Source: JBBDMC01 sp964441935 (lineage in GTDB: Bacteria > Pseudomonadota > Alphaproteobacteria > Rhizobiales > Kaistiaceae). From it: a stretch of 30,864 nucleotides of DNA. Where the stretch lies: assembly GCA_964441935.1 (NCBI GenBank), contig CAYTXI010000016.1, forward strand, positions 1 to 30,864, read 5' to 3'. Below the pieces are notes generated by a model, which made no database searches, was not told where the DNA came from, and was given only the letters and a program-made list of their open reading frames with translations. Of the stretch, positions 8,395 to 16,783 are shown in pieces (positions within the stretch are counted from its first letter, which is position 1; each line of letters opens with the position of its first letter). The translations under genes were made by a program, and so were the position numbers.

Positions 8395-11168
8395 GCGGCT
8401 TCGCTTTCGCCAACGCCGGCATGCTGGCAGCGCTCGCGCTACTGCCGGTGATCTGGTACTTCCTGCGGCTGATGCCGCCAAAGCCGCGGCTTGAGCACTT
8501 CCCGCCGACCCGCCTGCTTCTCGAAATCGCCAAGAAGGAGGAACAACCCGCGCGCAGCCCGTGGTGGCTGACCGCGCTGAGGCTCGTGCTTGCCGCCGCG
8601 GTGATTCTGGCGCTGGCGGGACCCGTGTTCAAACCGACCGGCGAGGTCGCCCCCGGCGAGGGGCCGCTGCTGGTGGTGGTCGACAACGGTTGGGCGTCCG
8701 CCCCCGACTGGCGCGCAACCATCGACACCGCCCACCGCGTGGTTGGCATGGCCGAGGAAACGGAGCGACCGGTCGCGCTCATTGCCACCGCCGAACCGGC
8801 CAACCAGTCGCTGGCACCGACCAACCCCGACGCCATCCGCCAGCGTCTCGACGCCCTGGTGCCGCGCCCGTGGGCAGCGAGGTACGCCGAGCTCGCTCCG
8901 ATTCTCGGTGAGGCCGCCGCGACCACCACCTTCGGCGGAGCCGCCTGGCTCTCGGACGGGCTGGGCGGCGACGACGTCTCCGCCTTCGCCGCGGCCCTCG
9001 CCGGCGCAGTCGACGGACCGATCGTCGCCTACGCCGACGCCGGCTCCGATCTCGTCGCCATGAAACCGCCCGTCGGCAGCGCCGATGCGCTGAGCGTGCG
9101 GATCATCCGACGGGCTTCCTCCGAGCCGGCAGCAGTCATGGTCCGCGCCAGCGACATCCAAGGGCGGATCGTCGACGAGGTTCCGCTGACGCTTGGCGCC
9201 GACGTGGACTCCGGCACGGCCGAGTTCACACTGCCGATCGAGCTGCGCAACGACATCGTCCGGCTCGAGGTCACGGGCGCCAACACCGCCGGAGCGGTCC
9301 AATTGCTCGACGACCGCTGGCGGCGGCGGCGCATCGGCCTGCTCTCCGGCGCTTCGGTCGAGTCCGCCCAGCCGTTGCTGTCGCCGCTCTATTACATCGA
9401 GCGGGCGGTGCAGCCGTTTGCCGACGTCCGCCGGCCGCGCGACGCCAACGCCGCCATCGCCGTCCCTGACCTGATCGAGGCCGGCGCTTCCGTGATCGCC
9501 ATGGCCGATATTGGCCACCTCACGAACGACGTCGAGGATGAGGTGGCGACCTGGGTGCGCGATGGCGGCATTCTCATCCGCTTCGCCGGCCCGCGCCTGG
9601 CCGCCGCCACCGACTCGCTGATTCCGGTGGGCCTGCGCCATGGCGATCGGGTTCTCGGCGGCAGCCTGTCGTGGCAGACCCCGCAGCCGCTAGCGAGCTT
9701 TTCGCCTGCCAGCCCATTCGCCGGCCTGGCCGTCCCCGACGACGTCCTGGTCAAACGCCAAGTGTTGGCCCAGCCCGACGGATCGCTGGCCGAGCGCACT
9801 TGGGCGGCACTCGCCGACGGAACGCCGCTGGTCACCGCCGGCCGGTCCGGCAAGGGCTGGCTGATCCTGTTTCACGTCACCGCGGATACAAGCTGGTCTA
9901 ATCTTCCGCTTTCCGGCACTTTCGTGGACATGCTGCGGCGAATCATCGCTTTCTCGACCGGCGTTGCCGGTGCGGCCGGAACCGAGGCCGCCCAGCCGAT
10001 CGCGCCGTACCGCCTGCTGGACGGATTCGGCCACTTCACCACGCCAAGCGCCGAGGCCGAGCCGATCGTCGGTGACATCACCGCAGTCGCCACCGGCCCG
10101 GCGCATCCGCCGGGCCTCTACGGCAGCAAAGACGGCTTCCAGGCTCTCAACCTCCTCGACGAAAACGCAACCCTGCCGCCGTTTGAGACGTCGCTGGTCG
10201 GCGACGCCACCGTCAGGCCATACCCGACGGCGGCCCCGGTGGCCGTCGCGCCGTGGCTGATCGCCCTGGCCGCCGCCCTCCTTGCCCTCGACGCGCTGGC
10301 GGTGCTGTGGCTGAACGGCACTTTCAGGTTCTGGCGGCGGGCCCCCGCCGCCGGCGCCCTTGCCCTGGCGCTGCTCGCGCTTCCCGCGGGACGCGCCGAC
10401 GCCGATGAGGCGGCCGACCAGTTTGCCCTCCAGGCGGTCGACGAGACCCATCTGGCCTACGTCGTAACCGGCGACAGCGCGGTCGACGACGCGACCCGCG
10501 CCGGTCTCCTTGGCCTGTCGCTGGCCCTTGCCGAGCGAACCGCGCTCGAGCCCGGCGACCCGATCGGCGTCGACCCCGCTCGCGACGAACTCACGTTCTT
10601 CCCGCTAATCTACTGGCCGATCGTGCCCGATGGCGAGATGCCGAGCGCGGCGACCATGGCTCGCATCGACGCATACATGCGTCGTGGCGGCTCGGTTCTG
10701 TTCGACACCCGCGACCAGCTCCACCGCTCAACGACCTTCGGCCCCTTCACCGGCACGCCGGCCGTGGAACGCCTGCGCGACATGCTCGCCAGCCTCGACA
10801 TTCCACCGCTTGAGCCGGTGCCGGCCGACCACGTTCTGACCAAAGCGTTTTACCTGCTCAACGATTTCCCCGGCCGCTACGCCGGCGGGCCGCTTTGGGT
10901 GCAGGCGACCGAATCCGAGCAACGCGCCGACCGCCCGGCCCAGGCCGGCGACGGCGTCTCGACCATCCTCATCACCGAAAACGACTTCGCGGGCGCCTGG
11001 GCGACCGAACCCGACGGCAGCTTCATTTTCCCGACCGTGCCGGCCGACCCGCTACAGCGCGAGATGGCGTTCCGCGCAGGCATCAACATCGTCATGTACA
11101 CCCTTACCGGCAACTACAAGGCCGACCAGGTCCACGTCCCCGCGCTCCTGGAGCGGCTGGGACAGTAG
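8391..11168 (+). CDS. BatA-like N-terminal and DUF4159 domain membrane protein
   Basis: A 925-aa membrane protein. The BatA/aerotolerance-type N-terminus has TM helices at about 8-28 and 60-80 joined by a PPKPRLEHFPPTRLL loop. A periplasmic vWA-like region begins at about 93, but its metal site is degenerate: VVVDNGWAS keeps Asp98 and lacks the D-x-S-x-S serines. TM helices lie at about 618-640 and 651-668, flanking the positive loop RFWRR (646-650). The second resembles a signal peptide ending GRADA before Asp672. The DUF4159 domain occupies about 680-910, with ELTFFPLIYWPI and RRGGSVLFDTRD. The N-terminal ATG overlaps the DUF58 gene by 4 nt, and the next gene starts 3 nt after the stop. A periplasmic scaffold working with the MoxR ATPase is plausible but unproven. 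Confidence 0.9.
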   Translation: MSGFAFANAGMLAALALLPVIWYFLRLMPPKPRLEHFPPTRLLLEIAKKEEQPARSPWWLTALRLVLAAAVILALAGPVFKPTGEVAPGEGPLLVVVDNGWASAPDWRATIDTAHRVVGMAEETERPVALIATAEPANQSLAPTNPDAIRQRLDALVPRPWAARYAELAPILGEAAATTTFGGAAWLSDGLGGDDVSAFAAALAGAVDGPIVAYADAGSDLVAMKPPVGSADALSVRIIRRASSEPAAVMVRASDIQGRIVDEVPLTLGADVDSGTAEFTLPIELRNDIVRLEVTGANTAGAVQLLDDRWRRRRIGLLSGASVESAQPLLSPLYYIERAVQPFADVRRPRDANAAIAVPDLIEAGASVIAMADIGHLTNDVEDEVATWVRDGGILIRFAGPRLAAATDSLIPVGLRHGDRVLGGSLSWQTPQPLASFSPASPFAGLAVPDDVLVKRQVLAQPDGSLAERTWAALADGTPLVTAGRSGKGWLILFHVTADTSWSNLPLSGTFVDMLRRIIAFSTGVAGAAGTEAAQPIAPYRLLDGFGHFTTPSAEAEPIVGDITAVATGPAHPPGLYGSKDGFQALNLLDENATLPPFETSLVGDATVRPYPTAAPVAVAPWLIALAAALLALDALAVLWLNGTFRFWRRAPAAGALALALLALPAGRADADEAADQFALQAVDETHLAYVVTGDSAVDDATRAGLLGLSLALAERTALEPGDPIGVDPARDELTFFPLIYWPIVPDGEMPSAATMARIDAYMRRGGSVLFDTRDQLHRSTTFGPFTGTPAVERLRDMLASLDIPPLEPVPADHVLTKAFYLLNDFPGRYAGGPLWVQATESEQRADRPAQAGDGVSTILITENDFAGAWATEPDGSFIFPTVPADPLQREMAFRAGINIVMYTLTGNYKADQVHVPALLERLGQ

Positions 11169-11171
11169 GCG

Positions 11172-13277
11172 ATGAGCTGGTCGCTGGTCTTCTCGCCGCT
11201 GCTGCCGCCGGCGGCCGTCGCCGCCTTCGCGGTGGTTATCGCCGCGCTCTTGATCCCTGGTCTCTACCGGCGCGCCCGCGGTGCGTGGCTGCGGGCCTTC
11301 GCCGCCCTCGCTCTGGTCCTGGCGCTGACCAACCCGGTGCTTCTCAACGAGGACCGCGAACCGCTCTCAACCGTCGTCGCCGTGGTCGTCGACAAGAGCG
11401 CCAGCCAGACGCTCGACGGGCGCGACGCGACCACGGCGGAAGCCGCAGCCGCCCTCGCCGACCGTCTCGCCGAGTTCCGCGGCATAACCGTGCGCACCGT
11501 CGAGGCCGGCGGCGCCGACGGTGGCGTCCTGGTCGACGGCACCGAGTTGTTCGGACCGCTCGCCGCGGCTCTCTCTGACGTGCCGCCTGAGCGGATCGGC
11601 GCGATCATCCTGCTGACTGACGGACAGGTCCACGATGTCCCCGTCGATGCCGCGGCCCTACCCCCGAACGCACCGCTGCACGTGCTGTTATCCGGCCGCG
11701 ACGACGAACGCGACCGGCGGATCGTCATCGACACCGCACCGCGCTTCGGTATCGTCAACGAACCGCAGACCATCCGCTTCCGCGTCATCGACGACGGCGG
11801 CGGCAGCGCCGGCCCCGTTCGCGTTGCGGTCAACCGCGACGGCGACCCTTTGTCGGTCAAGAACGCGACCCCTGGCGCAACGGCCGAGCTCACCGTCGAC
11901 ATCGCCCATGGCGGTCCCAACATTTTCGAATTCGAGGCCGAGCCGCTGGCCGGCGAACTGACGCCAATCAACAACCGCGCCGTGGTTGCCATCGAGGGCA
12001 TCCGCGAGAACCTGCGCGTCCTCTTGGTCTCGGGTGAGCCCCACGCCGGCGAACGCACTTGGCGCAACCTCTTGAAATCGGACGCCGCCGTCGATCTGGT
12101 CCACTTCACCATTCTCAGGCCACCGGAGAAGCAGGACGGCACGCCGATCAACCAGCTTTCGCTGATCGCCTTTCCGACCCGCGAGCTGTTTTCCGAGAAG
12201 ATCGATCAGTTCGACCTGATCATCTTCGACCGCTACCAGCACCGCGGCGTGCTGCCGCTGTTGTATTTCGACAACATCGCTCGTTACGTGCGCGACGGAG
12301 GCGCCCTCCTGGTCGCCGCCGGCCCCGACTACGCCAAGATCGGCAGCCTGTACGACACGCCGTTGTCACCGGTTTTGCCGGTGGCGCCGACCGGGCGCAT
12401 CATCGCCGAGCCCTACTATGCCCGCGTCACCGAACTCGGCGAGCGCCACCCCGTCGCCCGCGGCCTCGAGGGCTCTTCCTTCGACCCGCCGCACTGGGGC
12501 CGCTTCTTCCGCCTGATCGACGTCGACCGGCCAGCGGGCGACGTCGTCATGAAGGGCGCCGGCGACAAGCCCCTCCTGATCCTCAACCGGCAGGATAAGG
12601 GGCGCGTCGCGTTGCTGTTGTCCGACGACGCCTGGCTGTGGGCGCGCGGATACGAGGGTGGCGGCCCCCACGTCGACATGCTGCGCCGTCTGGCGCATTG
12701 GCTGATGAAAGAGCCCGACCTGGAAGAGGAGGCGCTGCGCGCCCGCGCCCGCGCCGGCGAGCTGACCGTCGAACGCCAGACCATGGCCGACGAGACGCCG
12801 CCGGTGACGGTGACCAAACCGTCCGGCGCCTCCGAGACCGTGACGCTCACCGCGACCGAGCCAGGCCTGTGGCGCGCCGCCGTCGCCGCCGACGAGATCG
12901 GGCTCTATCGCCTCGAGCAGGCGGACAAGCGCGCTTTCGCCCACGTCGGCGCGGCCAATCCGCGCGAGTTCGTCGACGCGCGCTCGACCGCCGACAAGCT
13001 CAAGCCGTTGGTCGAGGAGACCCACGGCCGCATCGCCCGCATGACCGACACCTCCGGTCGGCTGGATCTCCCTGGCCTCGTGCCGATGCGCGCCGGTGCG
13101 GTGATGGCCGGCCCCGACTGGATCGGCATCCGCCTGACCGACGCGAGCGTGCTCAAGGGGATCGGCCGCATCCCAATGTTCTATGGCTTCCTCGGCCTGT
13201 TCGGGATCGCCGGACTGTTCGGGCTGCTGGCGCTGGTCGGGCTGCCGTTCGCCACCTGGCTGCGCGAGGGGCGCTAG
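11172..13277 (+). CDS. Membrane protein with vWA and amidotransferase-like domains
   Basis: A 701-aa protein. Two N-terminal TM helices (about 10-30 and 40-57) precede a vWA-like domain with an intact D-x-S-x-S motif, DKSAS (74-78), and LLTDGQ with Asp150. A beta-sandwich-like region follows, then a class I glutamine-amidotransferase-like fold (about 275-440: VLLVSGEPHAGERTW, FDLIIFDRYQHRG, YVRDGGALLVAAGPDY). That fold lacks a G-x-C-x-G nucleophile elbow, so it is probably non-enzymatic. A C-terminal TM lies at about 668-692. It is the last gene of the MoxR operon, 3 nt after the DUF4159 gene. With a complete metal site it may be the ligand-binding partner of the degenerate protein encoded upstream (inference). 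Confidence 0.88.
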   Translation: MSWSLVFSPLLPPAAVAAFAVVIAALLIPGLYRRARGAWLRAFAALALVLALTNPVLLNEDREPLSTVVAVVVDKSASQTLDGRDATTAEAAAALADRLAEFRGITVRTVEAGGADGGVLVDGTELFGPLAAALSDVPPERIGAIILLTDGQVHDVPVDAAALPPNAPLHVLLSGRDDERDRRIVIDTAPRFGIVNEPQTIRFRVIDDGGGSAGPVRVAVNRDGDPLSVKNATPGATAELTVDIAHGGPNIFEFEAEPLAGELTPINNRAVVAIEGIRENLRVLLVSGEPHAGERTWRNLLKSDAAVDLVHFTILRPPEKQDGTPINQLSLIAFPTRELFSEKIDQFDLIIFDRYQHRGVLPLLYFDNIARYVRDGGALLVAAGPDYAKIGSLYDTPLSPVLPVAPTGRIIAEPYYARVTELGERHPVARGLEGSSFDPPHWGRFFRLIDVDRPAGDVVMKGAGDKPLLILNRQDKGRVALLLSDDAWLWARGYEGGGPHVDMLRRLAHWLMKEPDLEEEALRARARAGELTVERQTMADETPPVTVTKPSGASETVTLTATEPGLWRAAVAADEIGLYRLEQADKRAFAHVGAANPREFVDARSTADKLKPLVEETHGRIARMTDTSGRLDLPGLVPMRAGAVMAGPDWIGIRLTDASVLKGIGRIPMFYGFLGLFGIAGLFGLLALVGLPFATWLREGR

Positions 13278-13282
13278 CCGGG

Positions 13283-13789
13283 CTAATCCCGCCTGACCGA
13301 TTCCGCCCTACCCCCGAGCCCGTCGAGCGCGCCCTCGGCCAGCCCGGCCACCAATACCCGATCCGGATCGACCGGCGCCGGCAGGGTGATCACGTCACGC
13401 CCTAGAAAGCTGAAGCCGAGCGGTCCGTAATACGGCAGGTCGCCTACCAACATCACCACCGCGTGGCCCTGCTCGCGAGCGGCAGTGAGCACCATCCTCA
13501 CCAGCGCCCTGCCGGCGCCGCGCCCCTTGAATTCGGGAATCACGATCAGCGGTCCGAGGATCAGCGCCGACCGCCCGCCGATCGTGATCGGCGTCATGCG
13601 CACCGACGCGATCAGGCGACTGCCGAACTCCGCCACGAACGACAGCGCCGGATCGGGGGCGACGCTGTCGCGCAGCACGTAGGCGGCGCGTTTGAATCGC
13701 TCCGGTCCGAACAACGCCGCCTGCAGCCGGTCGATGGTCGGGCCATCGGCCGGTCGCTCCGGCCGATAAACGAATGTTTCGGATGTCAT
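13283..13789 (-). CDS. GNAT-family N-acetyltransferase (COG3153/YhbS-like)
   Basis: A 168-aa single-domain GNAT protein. The acetyl-CoA binding strand and P-loop are visible as LIVIPEFKGRGAGRALVRMV, followed by the YhbS-like LVGDLPYYGPLGF. The substrate cannot be read from sequence. The open frame extends upstream to 14017, but the added 76 residues are low-complexity Arg/Thr/Gly; MTSETFVYRPERPADG at 13789 is a typical GNAT N-terminus. It converges on the MoxR operon with 5 nt between stops. It has no obvious functional link to its neighbours. Confidence 0.88.
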   Translation of the reverse strand: MTSETFVYRPERPADGPTIDRLQAALFGPERFKRAAYVLRDSVAPDPALSFVAEFGSRLIASVRMTPITIGGRSALILGPLIVIPEFKGRGAGRALVRMVLTAAREQGHAVVMLVGDLPYYGPLGFSFLGRDVITLPAPVDPDRVLVAGLAEGALDGLGGRAESVRRD

Positions 13790-14137
13790 GGATCGGGGGC
13801 CTGACGAAGATCTGTGGGATCCGGCCCCGGTCGGCTTTGGCTCAATCGGCGTCAGCAGACGCAGGGGCCGACGGCAGCGCGTGAGCCCGGCGCACGCGGT
13901 CCCTCTCGTCGTCGTTCGACCGGCCGTATTCTGGCGCCCATCTCTCACCGCCCCATGCTCGGGCGCTCGACTATCACGAGTGCCCTCACCCGGTCCAGAC
14001 GCGCCGAGTCTCGCCAAAGGCCGCGAAGCCGGTCGAAATTTCCGCGCCAGCCATTAATTGCGGACGGAAATCCCTGTCGCCGGCGCCAACCCGCGATAGA
14101 TAGGGGCGACAACGGCACCAGCTCGGATGAGGCGCAC
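13790..14137. other. Intergenic region between divergent GNAT and GST genes
   Basis: These 348 nt carry no convincing gene. Frames remain open through it on both strands because of high GC, but the translations are Arg/Pro-rich and non-conserved in appearance. Promoters for both flanking genes are expected here; no clear -35/-10 pair was found. The only clear signal is GATGAGG at 14127-14133 just before the GST start. Confidence 0.5.
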
Positions 14138-15115
14138 ATGGGTCGACTGATCGAAGGGGTCTGGCACACGGAGGAGGCGGCGCGTGCCGCCGACGGGCGC
14201 TTCCGCCGTGCCGACACGAAGTTCCGCAACTGGATCACGCCCAATGGGGCGCCCGGCCCGTCCGGCGAGGGCGGCTTCCCGGCCGAAGCCGACCGTTATC
14301 ATCTCTACGTCTCCATGGCTTGCCCGTGGGCGCACCGAACGCTCATCTTCCGCAAGCTGAAGGCGCTTGAATCGCTGATCTCTCTGTCGACCGTCGAGCC
14401 GTTCTACGCCGAGGACGGCTGGACCTTCAGCGACGCCAGGCCCGATCCGCTCGGCGGCCGCAAGCGCCTCTACGAGGTCTACCTCGCTGCCCGCCCCGAC
14501 TACTCCGGCCGGGCATCGGTTCCGACCCTGTGGGACGAGAAACGCCGCACGATCGTCTCCAATGAATCGTCAGAGATCATTCGGATGCTCAATTCCGCGT
14601 TCGACGGAATCGGCGCCGACGCCGCGCTCGATTTCTACCCGCAGCCGCTCCGCGCCGAGATCGACAGCATCAACGCCATCGTCTACTCGGCCGTCAACGA
14701 CGGCGTCTACAAGACCGGCTTCGCCCGCACCCAGGACGCCTACGACGAGGCGGTCGCCACACTGTTCGAAACCCTTGACTCAATCGACGAGCGACTGGCG
14801 ACCAAGCGCTACCTACTCGGCGACACCATCACCGAAGCCGACTGGCGTCTGTTCACCACGCTCATTCGCTTCGACGCGATCTACTTCACCCACTTCAAGT
14901 GCAACCTGCGGCGCATCGCCGACTACCCGAACCTGTCGGGCTACCTGCGCGAGCTCTACCAGATGCCGGGCATCGCCGAGACCATCGATCTCGAGGAGGC
15001 CAGGGAGCACTACTACCGCAGCCACCGCTCGATCAATCCACGCGGCATCGTGCCCATCGGCCCTGAGCTCGACCTTACCGCGCCGCACGGCCGCGAGGGT
15101 CTGAAGGCGGCGTAG
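14138..15115 (+). CDS. Glutathionyl-hydroquinone reductase-like glutathione S-transferase (YqjG/ECM4 type)
   Basis: A 325-aa protein of the Xi-class GST family, which reduces glutathionyl-hydroquinones with glutathione. The catalytic motif is MACPWAHRT with Cys62, matching Cys63 of E. coli YqjG. The family blocks VPTLWDEKRRTIVSNESSEI and NDGVYKTGFA are also present, with an all-helical C-terminal domain ending HYYRSHRSINPRGIVPIGP. The start at 14138 has GATGAGG at 14127-14133; longer open extensions upstream are not GST-like. It is predicted cytosolic, and a role in quinone or redox detoxification follows from family knowledge. It converges with the NUDIX gene, 17 nt apart. Confidence 0.93.
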   Translation: MGRLIEGVWHTEEAARAADGRFRRADTKFRNWITPNGAPGPSGEGGFPAEADRYHLYVSMACPWAHRTLIFRKLKALESLISLSTVEPFYAEDGWTFSDARPDPLGGRKRLYEVYLAARPDYSGRASVPTLWDEKRRTIVSNESSEIIRMLNSAFDGIGADAALDFYPQPLRAEIDSINAIVYSAVNDGVYKTGFARTQDAYDEAVATLFETLDSIDERLATKRYLLGDTITEADWRLFTTLIRFDAIYFTHFKCNLRRIADYPNLSGYLRELYQMPGIAETIDLEEAREHYYRSHRSINPRGIVPIGPELDLTAPHGREGLKAA

Positions 15116-15132
15116 AGCCCCGCGCTCGCCGT

Positions 15133-15609
15133 TCACCAGTCGGCGCTCGGGGTCGCCCGGTCGAGGATTTCGGCCAGACGCCGCCGCGTCCCGGCACTTG
15201 CATCGTCAGGCAGCGCCTCGGGCGAGAAGAACCCGGCCTCGGCGATCTCGAGATTCGACACCGGCATCGTACCCGCCTCCACCCAATCCGGACACACGAA
15301 CAGGATGACGTGATCGCGCCGCGAGGCGCCCCGGTTCAAGTAGACGCCGAAGAGCTCCGGCGGCCCAGCGAGCGCGATGCCGCCCTCTTCCAACAGCTCG
15401 CGCGCAAGCGCCTCCGCCGCCGTCTCGCCGGGCTCGACCCCGCCGCCCGGCAGATGCCAGCCCGGCGTGTAGGTATGGCGGACCAGGAGCACCCGCCCGC
15501 CGGCATCGAACACGGCGCCGCGGACGCCCAGACTGAGCCCTGCCACCAGGCGCTTCACCGGCAGCGCGGCGCGGACCGCCATCGACAGAAATCGGTCGAA
15601 TACGTTCAT
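15133..15609 (-). CDS. NUDIX hydrolase
   Basis: A 158-aa protein with a textbook NUDIX box: GGGVEPGETAAEALA followed by RELLEEGGI, fitting G-x5-E-x7-R-E-U-x-E-E-x-G-U. LLVRHTYTPGWHLPG precedes it, as in MutT-like hydrolases of nucleoside diphosphate derivatives. The N-terminal helix (about 1-25) resembles a membrane-proximal extension. The start MNVFDRF was chosen for the strong upstream AGGGGG, 7-8 nt before the ATG on the minus strand. The longer frame to 15780 would add 57 non-homologous residues. Substrate unknown. Confidence 0.9.
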   Translation of the reverse strand: MNVFDRFLSMAVRAALPVKRLVAGLSLGVRGAVFDAGGRVLLVRHTYTPGWHLPGGGVEPGETAAEALARELLEEGGIALAGPPELFGVYLNRGASRRDHVILFVCPDWVEAGTMPVSNLEIAEAGFFSPEALPDDASAGTRRRLAEILDRATPSADW

Positions 15610-15725
15610 CGGCTGCCCCCTGCCCGGCCATGCATGCGCCGCATGGGTGCCCGGCACCGGATTGCCTGGCTCGCTCGGCGAGTCGGGGTTATATGTGCGC
15701 CACCAATCACGCTCTCGAGGCTTCC

Positions 15726-15842
15726 ATGTTTGCCCGTTTCCTGTACCGGCGCCGCCGGGGCCGCCGCTACGTCTGGTCACCGCAGGTCGATTTCAGCGAT
15801 CGCCGCATCGCGGCGATGCTGGTGGCCTTCGGCAATCACTAG
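15726..15842 (+). CDS. Possible 38-aa basic protein
   Basis: A short ORF starting MFARFLYRRRRGRRYVW and ending AMLVAFGNH. A GAGG at 15717-15720 lies 5 nt before the ATG, and a TTATAT-like box sits upstream near 15689. It occupies an otherwise gene-free gap between the NUDIX gene and the metallophosphoesterase gene. The five-Arg run and aromatic residues suggest nucleic-acid or membrane contact, but no family was recognised. It could be chance in GC-rich DNA. Confidence 0.35.
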   Translation: MFARFLYRRRRGRRYVWSPQVDFSDRRIAAMLVAFGNH

Positions 15843-15892
15843 GACTGCGGCCGCTTTGCCTTGACCATCGCCGTCCGCTAAAGCCGGCGACG

Positions 15893-16780
15893 ATGGTCTT
15901 GCTCGCCCACCTCTCCGATCCCCACCTCGGACCGCTGCCGCCGATTAGGCCGGGCGATCTCATCTCCAAGCGCCTCATCGGCTACCTTAATTGGCGCCAC
16001 AATCGCAGCCGCCTCTACGACGACGCCATCGTCGAAACGCTTACCACCGATATCAGCACGGCCGCCTGCGACCATATCGTGGTCACCGGCGATCTGGTCA
16101 ATCTCGCCCTGCCGGCGGAGTTCGACCGGGCACGCGAATGGCTGGACACCCTGGGCGGTCCCGACCGCGTTACCGTCGTGCCCGGCAACCACGACGCTTA
16201 TGTGCCGGGCGCCGTTGATGCGCTCTACAAAGCCTGGCGTCCATTCATGACGGGCGACACGCCCGCGGGGGTACCGTTTCCGTTCATCCGCCGCCGCGGG
16301 CCGCTGGCGCTGATCGGCGTGTCGACGGCCGTCGCCTCTCTACCGCTAATGGCCACGGGGACGGCCGGCGAGCTGCAAATTGATGCCCTCGCACGGGCCC
16401 TCGCCGAGACCCGCCGCGAAGGACTGTTCCGCGTCGTGCTCATCCATCACTCGCCGGTCGCCCGCGCGACGGCATGGACTCGGCGCCTCACCGACGCATC
16501 GCGCATCCGCGACGCCATCGCCCGCCAGGGCGCGGAGCTCGTTCTCCACGGCCACAACCACCACGCCAGCGTGCACTTACTCCCGGGTCCCGACGCGCCC
16601 GTTCCGGTCGTCGGCGCCGCCGGCGCGTCGATGCGCCCGCACGACCGGCACCCTGGCGGGTCCTATAACCTGGTTCGTATCGAGCGGACGCCGAGCTCCT
16701 GGCGCGCGACAATGCGCGAGCGCCGCATCACCATGGCGAGCACCGTCGTCACAGCGCAGGAACGGTCCCTTGTCGGATAG
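15893..16780 (+). CDS. Calcineurin-like metallophosphoesterase
   Basis: A 295-aa protein with all metal-binding blocks of the family in order: SDPHLG (Asp9, His11), VTGDLVN, PGNHD, IHHSP and HGHNHH. The layout resembles cyclic-nucleotide phosphodiesterase/CpdA-like and YkoQ-type enzymes. The substrate is not determined; a link to the cAMP made by the cyclases at the start of the window is possible but speculative. No signal peptide is seen, so cytosolic. The start ATG was chosen because VLLAHLSDPH follows directly; upstream extensions are not homologous. It converges on the tail-anchored protein gene with 3 nt between stops. Confidence 0.92.
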   Translation: MVLLAHLSDPHLGPLPPIRPGDLISKRLIGYLNWRHNRSRLYDDAIVETLTTDISTAACDHIVVTGDLVNLALPAEFDRAREWLDTLGGPDRVTVVPGNHDAYVPGAVDALYKAWRPFMTGDTPAGVPFPFIRRRGPLALIGVSTAVASLPLMATGTAGELQIDALARALAETRREGLFRVVLIHHSPVARATAWTRRLTDASRIRDAIARQGAELVLHGHNHHASVHLLPGPDAPVPVVGAAGASMRPHDRHPGGSYNLVRIERTPSSWRATMRERRITMASTVVTAQERSLVG

Positions 16781-16783
16781 CCG

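Noticed and set aside
13905..13930. tRNA T-arm-like GTTCGACC
   Set aside because: The conserved C at position 61 is missing, and no matching acceptor, D or anticodon arms are found.
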